NCBI GenBank assembly: GCA_020831885.1
Contig: JAFIFU010000011.1
Span: 22,679-86,678 of the forward strand
Direction: 5' to 3'
From: Ectothiorhodospiraceae bacterium
GTDB taxonomy: Bacteria > Pseudomonadota > Gammaproteobacteria > Nitrococcales > Aquisalimonadaceae
DNA: 64,000 nucleotides
Part shown: in pieces, positions 60,301 through 64,000 of the stretch
How positions within the stretch are numbered: the first letter of the stretch is position 1
Layout of the letters: each line of letters begins with the position of its first letter
Position numbers and translations under genes: made by a program
Notes under the pieces: generated by a model
The model's input: the letters and a program-made list of their open reading frames with translations, nothing else
The model's database searches: none
What the model was told of the DNA's origin: nothing

Positions 60301-60930
60301 TTCCTCCGGCATGGCGGCCAGCAGATCGCGCCAGAGCTGGGCCTGCCAGCGCTGCTCCTCGTCCAGCGGCCGGCGGTCGCCCCGGGGGGAGAGAATCACA
60401 TCGTCACCGGTTGCCCAGGCGGCCAGCCAATGGGGCCGGTATACCTGGTACTGGTCATAGAGATCCGCCAGCCGCTCCGCAAGCTGAAACCGCTTGCGCT
60501 GGTCCGGGTCGTCGCCGAGAAAATGATGCAGCGGCCGGAACAGCGCGTCGTCCACGCGCTCCGGAATGAGCTTCATCAGCCGCCAGCGCAGCCGGGCCTT
60601 GTCGAACGGTGACTCCCCGGGTAAGGTTCCGGGCCCTTCCACGGCTTCCAGCACGTGCCGGTACACCTGCCACTGGAAGCGACCGGGCAGCATCACGTCA
60701 ATGCCGAACGCCACCCCCCAGCCGTTGCCGTGCATGTCGTCGCCCGGAAACGCTGCCATGGCCATTTTCAGCCACTGGGCGATGCCGTTGCTCTGCACCA
60801 GCAGCACCTCGTCCTCCATTGGTGGCAGCGGGTTGCGTGCCAGCCAGTCCATGACGAGGGCTCGCAGATCCTCCAGGCGATTGCCGTGGAGGACCATAAA
60901 CCCCGGTTCAGGCGCGAAGGATGTGGTCAT
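57328..60930 (-). CDS. recC: RecBCD exonuclease V gamma subunit RecC
   Basis: Chi-recognition subunit of RecBCD, 1200 residues, an inactive helicase relative. It begins at MTTSFAPEPGFMVLHGNRLE (ATG 60930, GGGA upstream), typical of the family; the frame extends to 61152 within the neighbouring gene and is not credible there. Conserved stretches include VLLVQSNGIAQWLKMAMA, FGVSALPQQVLHTLSALS and CLLGMNDSDYPR. It is the first gene of the recCBD operon, 91 bp after the diguanylate cyclase. Confidence 0.96.
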   Translation of the reverse strand: MTTSFAPEPGFMVLHGNRLEDLRALVMDWLARNPLPPMEDEVLLVQSNGIAQWLKMAMAAFPGDDMHGNGWGVAFGIDVMLPGRFQWQVYRHVLEAVEGPGTLPGESPFDKARLRWRLMKLIPERVDDALFRPLHHFLGDDPDQRKRFQLAERLADLYDQYQVYRPHWLAAWATGDDVILSPRGDRRPLDEEQRWQAQLWRDLLAAMPEEQRAANRAAIHQRFLRAAGALSPDTRPPGLPPRVIVFGVSALPQQVLHTLSALSGAAQVILCAVNPCRHYWGDIVEQRDLLRAEYRRQHRRPGMPAAVDEAELHLHAHPLLAAWGKQGRDYLHLLDEHDNPPSYQGRFHDQQLRIEAFVSPDTGRLLGQLQDDILELRPLAETRTTWPPVDAATDDSIVFHVAHSPQRELEVLHDQLLDAFRRNPELRPRDVIVMVPDINGFAPAIEAVFGQYRKDDPRHIPYQVSDRQLRHRAPLLVALEQLLSLPRLRFRASEVLELLEVPALRTRFAVQEGDLPVLQRWVRGANIRWGLHARQRASLDLPEHTDTHSWRFGLQRMLVGYAVGEADWNLSDWDGVVPYAEVAGLQAELVGALFRLVETLDHHREAMEASRSPGDWAEHLRTLLEDCFEPVEKQDVQLLERLRDGLDGWLGECEDAGFHDPLPLAIVRESWLSRLDEPRLSQRFLGGAVTFATLMPMRAIPFRQVCLLGMNDSDYPRKTIRTDFDLMAMPGQYAPGDRSRRDDDRYLFLEALLSARERLYVSWSGRSLQDNSRRPPSVLVGQLRDHLAAGWRMAGDGDDAAGDTLLDALTTEHPLQPFSAIYFTRPAGRTPADARARARQLAARRRFTHAAEWENLHRERTRPRGPGPLKLWVPDNPINLQQLAGFLRNPVQAFFRERLKVRFGRDLLTSEDDEPFDFDNLGAWQQRDQVLQAVGRQLALTPAADAEQTLELIIRRRQLAGDFPPPPFGRLKAGQIADSVRGMLVRYQDALMHYPQPEHPEPVLALDSSFPTRDPETGNERQMPLALEDTVEGLRRAGDGRRCRMVLSAGNLHTGKPRGLRWSAIVHLWPTHLALQLVYPQTPTRLFTPSEDLVLDGLPADQARRELLALMHAWLDGMQQPLPATVELGIQALGIAPDGNLPPDLSALADTFELVRDRSPEFARCFETLEDLRVEPGLLHTSRRLYGSLLEHVGSRQEAD

Positions 60931-61021
60931 TGTCCCGGTCTGCTCTGCTGTTTCTTCCCTGTAAGATTCTGGCGGTCGCGCCGGTGGTGGAGACGACCCG
61001 CACCGTCCCGCCCGGCGTCGG

Positions 61022-62329
61022 TCAGTCGTGGGGTTCAGCCAGTTCGACTGTTGTGTCGGAGGCGCTGACCGTGAGCTGGTCGCGACCCCGGTGCTTGGAC
61101 GCATACAGTGCCTGGTCGGCCCTCGCCACGCTGGCGCGCCAGCCGTCCGCACCGAGGCCGGAATACCCCATGCTCATCCGTATGGATAAGCCCGGTGCGC
61201 TGTCGAACCGCAGGGCGGTGACACGGTCCCGCAGCCGTGCGGCGAGTCTGCCGATATCCTCCGGACCGGTATCCGGCAGGTAGACCAGAAACTCGTCACC
61301 GCCCCAGCGGCATGGAACATCCACCGCGCGCAGCTGAGAGCGCAATTCCTGCGCCGCCGTCGCGATCACCTGATCCCCGAACAAGTGACCGAAGCGGTCG
61401 TTGATGCTTTTGAAATTATCCAGGTCGATGAACAGCAGGCCCCCTCTGCCGGATGCCGGTTTACGGTCCAGCAGATCCTGCAGGTACCGCCTGCTGAACA
61501 GCCCGGTGGCCGGATCCCGCTCGAGCTCATCGTTGAGTCGCCGCAGTCTCTGGCGCTGCCGTGTGCGCTCGCGCAGGGTGCGGGCGTAGTGCGAGGCGAG
61601 AAAGCCGAAGGCGCCGATCTGGAAGCACACAAGCCCGAAGGACAGTGTGCTGAACGGAAGCAGAAAATAGCCCAGTTCCCGTAGTGCATCGTGGACCCCC
61701 CCGGCCAACAGCACCAGAAATCCGGCCAGATTGAGCCGCCAGCCTGTCCGGTCGATGTGGCGCTGGGGTGACCGCATCAGCGTGAGCAGGACGATGCTGG
61801 TCAAGGTGAGCACAAAGGCAAAGTACCAGGGCGTGAGTGTTCCGTAATCGGCGAATACCGACATGCCCTTCACGATCAGGTCATCGCTGGCGATGACCAG
61901 GGACGGGTGTTTGATCCAGAGCAGTGCGACGGCAAGGGTGGCCGTGCCATAAAGCGTCCATGCCTTTGCCCTGGGCAGGTGGTCGTCGGCGGCCATGGCC
62001 CAGTAGAGATTGATGTAGGCCGCGGCCGAAAGCACGGTGGCGGTCAGCGCAAGCTGGATCTTGAACAGGGTTCCGGAAAAATCGCCCAGCAAGGCGTCCA
62101 CCCGCACGGCGGCGTCCGCCCCCACATAGACCGCGGCAAAGAGATTCGCCAACGCGAAACAGCGTGCCACCAAGGCCTGATGGTCCCGCTGGCCGCGCTG
62201 GGAAAGGGCGAACACCACGGCGATGATCAGGAGCGTCAGGCTGACCCCGGTGCCGATCACCTTCAGCAGCAGGACCGTCACATCGATGGTGGCTGCATCG
62301 TCGAGCCGGTTGAAGAGCGTGTCTTGCAT
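61022..62329 (-). CDS. Membrane-bound diguanylate cyclase
   Basis: The 435-residue protein has seven or so hydrophobic segments in its first ~255 residues, with no named sensory domain that I recognise, then a GGDEF domain. The active loop CRWGGDEFLVYLPD is intact and the I-site RAVD precedes it by five residues, so it should be active and product-inhibited. It is upstream of and co-directional with recC. It is the second diguanylate cyclase of the window. Confidence 0.92.
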   Translation of the reverse strand: MQDTLFNRLDDAATIDVTVLLLKVIGTGVSLTLLIIAVVFALSQRGQRDHQALVARCFALANLFAAVYVGADAAVRVDALLGDFSGTLFKIQLALTATVLSAAAYINLYWAMAADDHLPRAKAWTLYGTATLAVALLWIKHPSLVIASDDLIVKGMSVFADYGTLTPWYFAFVLTLTSIVLLTLMRSPQRHIDRTGWRLNLAGFLVLLAGGVHDALRELGYFLLPFSTLSFGLVCFQIGAFGFLASHYARTLRERTRQRQRLRRLNDELERDPATGLFSRRYLQDLLDRKPASGRGGLLFIDLDNFKSINDRFGHLFGDQVIATAAQELRSQLRAVDVPCRWGGDEFLVYLPDTGPEDIGRLAARLRDRVTALRFDSAPGLSIRMSMGYSGLGADGWRASVARADQALYASKHRGRDQLTVSASDTTVELAEPHD

Positions 62330-62447
62330 GAGGCTGGTGTGGAACTCCCGTTTTCCGGCGGGCTTGGCGATCAGGCGGTTGCCGGGGTGACGGCTTTGAT
62401 AGTACTAAGCTTTGAGCAGGTAAAGCCATGCCTCTGTGCCATGGTGC

Positions 62448-62507
62448 GGTTTTCCGGCCCGGGTCCGTGGAGCCCGCCCGCGGGGGGCCGGATCCGGGTC
62501 CGGAACC
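62448..62507. other. Structured GC-rich intergenic segment and repeat copy 5
   Basis: In the 299-bp gap between the diguanylate cyclase (minus) and the HupE-like gene (plus), GGTT...CCGG at 62448-62457 and CCGGAACC at 62500-62507 frame an imperfect hairpin. Another dispersed-repeat copy, GGAAATCGATCAGCGCTCC, follows at 62523-62541. I could not match the gap to any riboswitch. Confidence 0.4.
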
Positions 62508-62628
62508 CTCCGGGACCTGCTTGGAAATCGATCAGCGCTCCCCTTGGTGTTGTCCTGATGAAAGGCTTATCCTGCAGCGGGTCACATGACAAAAACTGAG
62601 GCGCCACCGGCGCCGGAGGAGGTCCACC

Positions 62629-63249
62629 GTGAATCCCGTGATCAAGCGCCTGGCCGCCGGCCTGGGAATCCTGCCGCTGGCATTCGTAGGCCAACTGCAC
62701 GCCCATCACCCCATGGGAGGCGAAGCGCCCGCCACGCTGTTCCAGGGGTTCGCCTCCGGCCTTGCCCATCCGGTCATCGACGTGGAGCACGCGCTGTTCA
62801 TCATCGCCGTGGCCGTGCTCGCCTCCCTGGCCACGCGGCTGCGTCCGCTGCACTGGCTGGGCTTTATCGGCATGACCGTGCTGGGCGCCACCCTGCATTA
62901 CCTGGGCTGGCACAGTGGGGTCGCGGAACTGGCAATCGCCCTGTCGCTGGTGGTGGCGGGGGTATTCATGGTCCTGGGCCGTTCCGGAGCAGGGTGGCTG
63001 ACCGGTGGTTTCCTGGTGATCGCCGGCCTGTTCCACGGCTACGGCTACGGCGAGACCATCATCGGCTCCGAGATGGGGCCGGTACTGGCCTATCTGCTGG
63101 GTTTCAGCCTGATCCAGGCACTGTTGCTGGTGCTGCTCACCGTCGGCTTGCAGTACATGCGCAAGCGCCTGGGTCGTCATCACGCCACGGCTCTCCGCGC
63201 GGCAGGTGTGGCGGTGGTCGCTGTGGGCGGGGTGCTGCTGTTTGCCTGA
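62629..63249 (+). CDS. HupE/UreJ family membrane protein
   Basis: The 206-residue protein has a signal-like N-terminus, the His-rich AHHPMGG segment, and about six hydrophobic segments with the family motif GLAHPVIDVEHALFIIAV and a second FHGYGYGETI. HupE/UreJ relatives are thought to carry nickel or cobalt. No hydrogenase, urease or cobalamin genes are present here, so the metal is unassigned. The GTG at 62629 has a strong GGAGGAGG Shine-Dalgarno. It converges on a TetR gene. Confidence 0.85.
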   Translation: MNPVIKRLAAGLGILPLAFVGQLHAHHPMGGEAPATLFQGFASGLAHPVIDVEHALFIIAVAVLASLATRLRPLHWLGFIGMTVLGATLHYLGWHSGVAELAIALSLVVAGVFMVLGRSGAGWLTGGFLVIAGLFHGYGYGETIIGSEMGPVLAYLLGFSLIQALLLVLLTVGLQYMRKRLGRHHATALRAAGVAVVAVGGVLLFA

Positions 63250-63268
63250 GCCGCCGGTCTGAGCGGTC

Positions 63269-63889
63269 TCAGTCTGCCACGCTCCGGAGCAGGGCGCGCA
63301 GACAGAACCGGACGGTTTCGTCAATGATCCGGTCAGTACCCCCTTCCACCCGGCGCGGGGTGGGTGCCAAAGGCCCGATCAGGGACTGAACCTGGGCACC
63401 CTGAAAGCACGCTGCCGCCACGGAGGGCTCCATGTCCACGAACTCGCCGGTGCGCATACCCTCGTCCAGCACCCGGCGGTAGATGCGCGCGTAGAGTTCG
63501 CGGAAGACGATGCGCTCTTCCTCGATGCGGGGATCCACCGGTTCCGCGAGCAAGGCGTAGGCCATGCGCGGCCGCTGCAAGGCCCGTGAGGCAAAGGTGC
63601 GGATCAGGCTTTCCATGCGCTGGGCGGCGGTGCCGGGTCCGTTGGCGATGTCCTCGATCACGGCGACCTCCCGCTGGGATACAGTGCGGAACACCTCGGC
63701 CATGAGATCGGTCTTGGAAGGGAAGTAGCGGTAAACGGTGCCCGGCGCCAGACCCGCCTCGGCGGCAACGTTCTCGATATGCGCCTGCTGAAAGCCGCCC
63801 TGCGCGATCAGTTCCCTGGCGGCTTTGAGGATGCGTCGACGATTGGCTGCAAGGCGGGCTTCAACGCGCTTTGTCCGTCTGTAGGCCAT
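63269..63889 (-). CDS. TetR-family transcriptional regulator
   Basis: The 206-residue regulator has an N-terminal TetR HTH (IENVAAEAGLAPGTVYRYFPSK, residues ~40-60) and a helical ligand-binding domain (MAYALLAEPVDPRIEEERI). ATG 63889 (MAYRRTKRVEAR) gives the usual basic start; the frame extends to 63925. Regulators with this C-terminal pattern often control fatty-acid or solvent-response genes. Any target upstream lies beyond the window. The last ~110 bp of the window hold no recognisable gene. Confidence 0.88.
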   Translation of the reverse strand: MAYRRTKRVEARLAANRRRILKAARELIAQGGFQQAHIENVAAEAGLAPGTVYRYFPSKTDLMAEVFRTVSQREVAVIEDIANGPGTAAQRMESLIRTFASRALQRPRMAYALLAEPVDPRIEEERIVFRELYARIYRRVLDEGMRTGEFVDMEPSVAAACFQGAQVQSLIGPLAPTPRRVEGGTDRIIDETVRFCLRALLRSVAD

Positions 63890-64000
63890 GCTGACACCCG
63901 GCGACAATCCGTACGTCCACGACAATGCCCGGCCGCCGGGCGATGGCGGGCGGCGGGGCCCGGGGGGTTGAATGCCGGGAGGGCCAGGTGCCCCATCGAG

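Noticed and set aside
62330..62628. A possible c-di-GMP (GEMM) or cobalamin riboswitch before the HupE-like gene
   Set aside because: The gap is structured and GC-rich, but I could not find the conserved core of either class.

Overview
The window is a GC-rich chromosomal segment of a motile, denitrifying gammaproteobacterium. Gene content and order (polar-flagellum cluster flhA-flhF-fleN-fliA-cheYZAB-parC-parP-cheW, a clade I nos operon, recCBD, infC-rpmI-rplT-pheST-ihfA) fit the Chromatiales/Ectothiorhodospiraceae neighbourhood best. This placement is inference from synteny and protein style; no 16S gene or database search supports it.

Region 1 (1-18.4 kb) is flagellar export, flagellar number and placement control, and chemotaxis. 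It starts inside flhB, runs through cheW and a DUF2802 protein on the plus strand, and is followed on the minus strand by an HDOD regulator, an AAA-SPOR protein, fliK and a small FlhB-like protein. CheA has a long acidic linker with a motif repeated three times, next to the ParC/ParP polar-anchoring pair. Region 2 (18.6-24.2 kb) holds motAB and two methyl-accepting chemotaxis proteins; both receptors have good sigma-28 (FliA) promoters, tying them to the fliA gene in region 1. Region 3 (24.2-29.9 kb) is a translation block with infC (AUC start codon), rpmI, rplT, pheS, pheT, ihfA and a MerR-type regulator, punctuated by three strong hairpin terminators or attenuators.

Region 4 (29.9-32.1 kb) is a sulfane-sulfur unit: two YeeE/YedE half-transporters and a BigR-like ArsR repressor, divergent from a persulfide-dioxygenase-like enzyme across a palindromic operator. 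Region 5 (32.1-47.2 kb) holds a Nudix hydrolase and a PanE-like reductase, then nitrogen-oxide genes: nnrS and nsrR, and the nos operon (cytochrome c, nosR, nosZ, nosD, nosF, nosY, nosL) behind an FNR/DNR-type box. An apbE gene and a DGC-domain gene face it on the opposite strand, separated from nosL by a nested inverted-repeat element.

Region 6 (47.4-51.6 kb) is the least conventional block: five tightly packed genes for a soluble diguanylate cyclase, a GHKL-type ATPase, a STAS anti-anti-sigma-like protein, a membrane PP2C/SpoIIE phosphatase and a periplasmic solute-binding protein. It looks like a self-contained partner-switching and cyclic-di-GMP signalling cassette. Region 7 (51.6-64 kb) has recD, recB, recC, a membrane diguanylate cyclase, a HupE/UreJ-like membrane protein and a TetR regulator.

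No tRNA, rRNA, CRISPR array, prophage or transposase gene was seen. A short dispersed repeat (core GATCAGCGCTTCC) occurs at least five times between genes.
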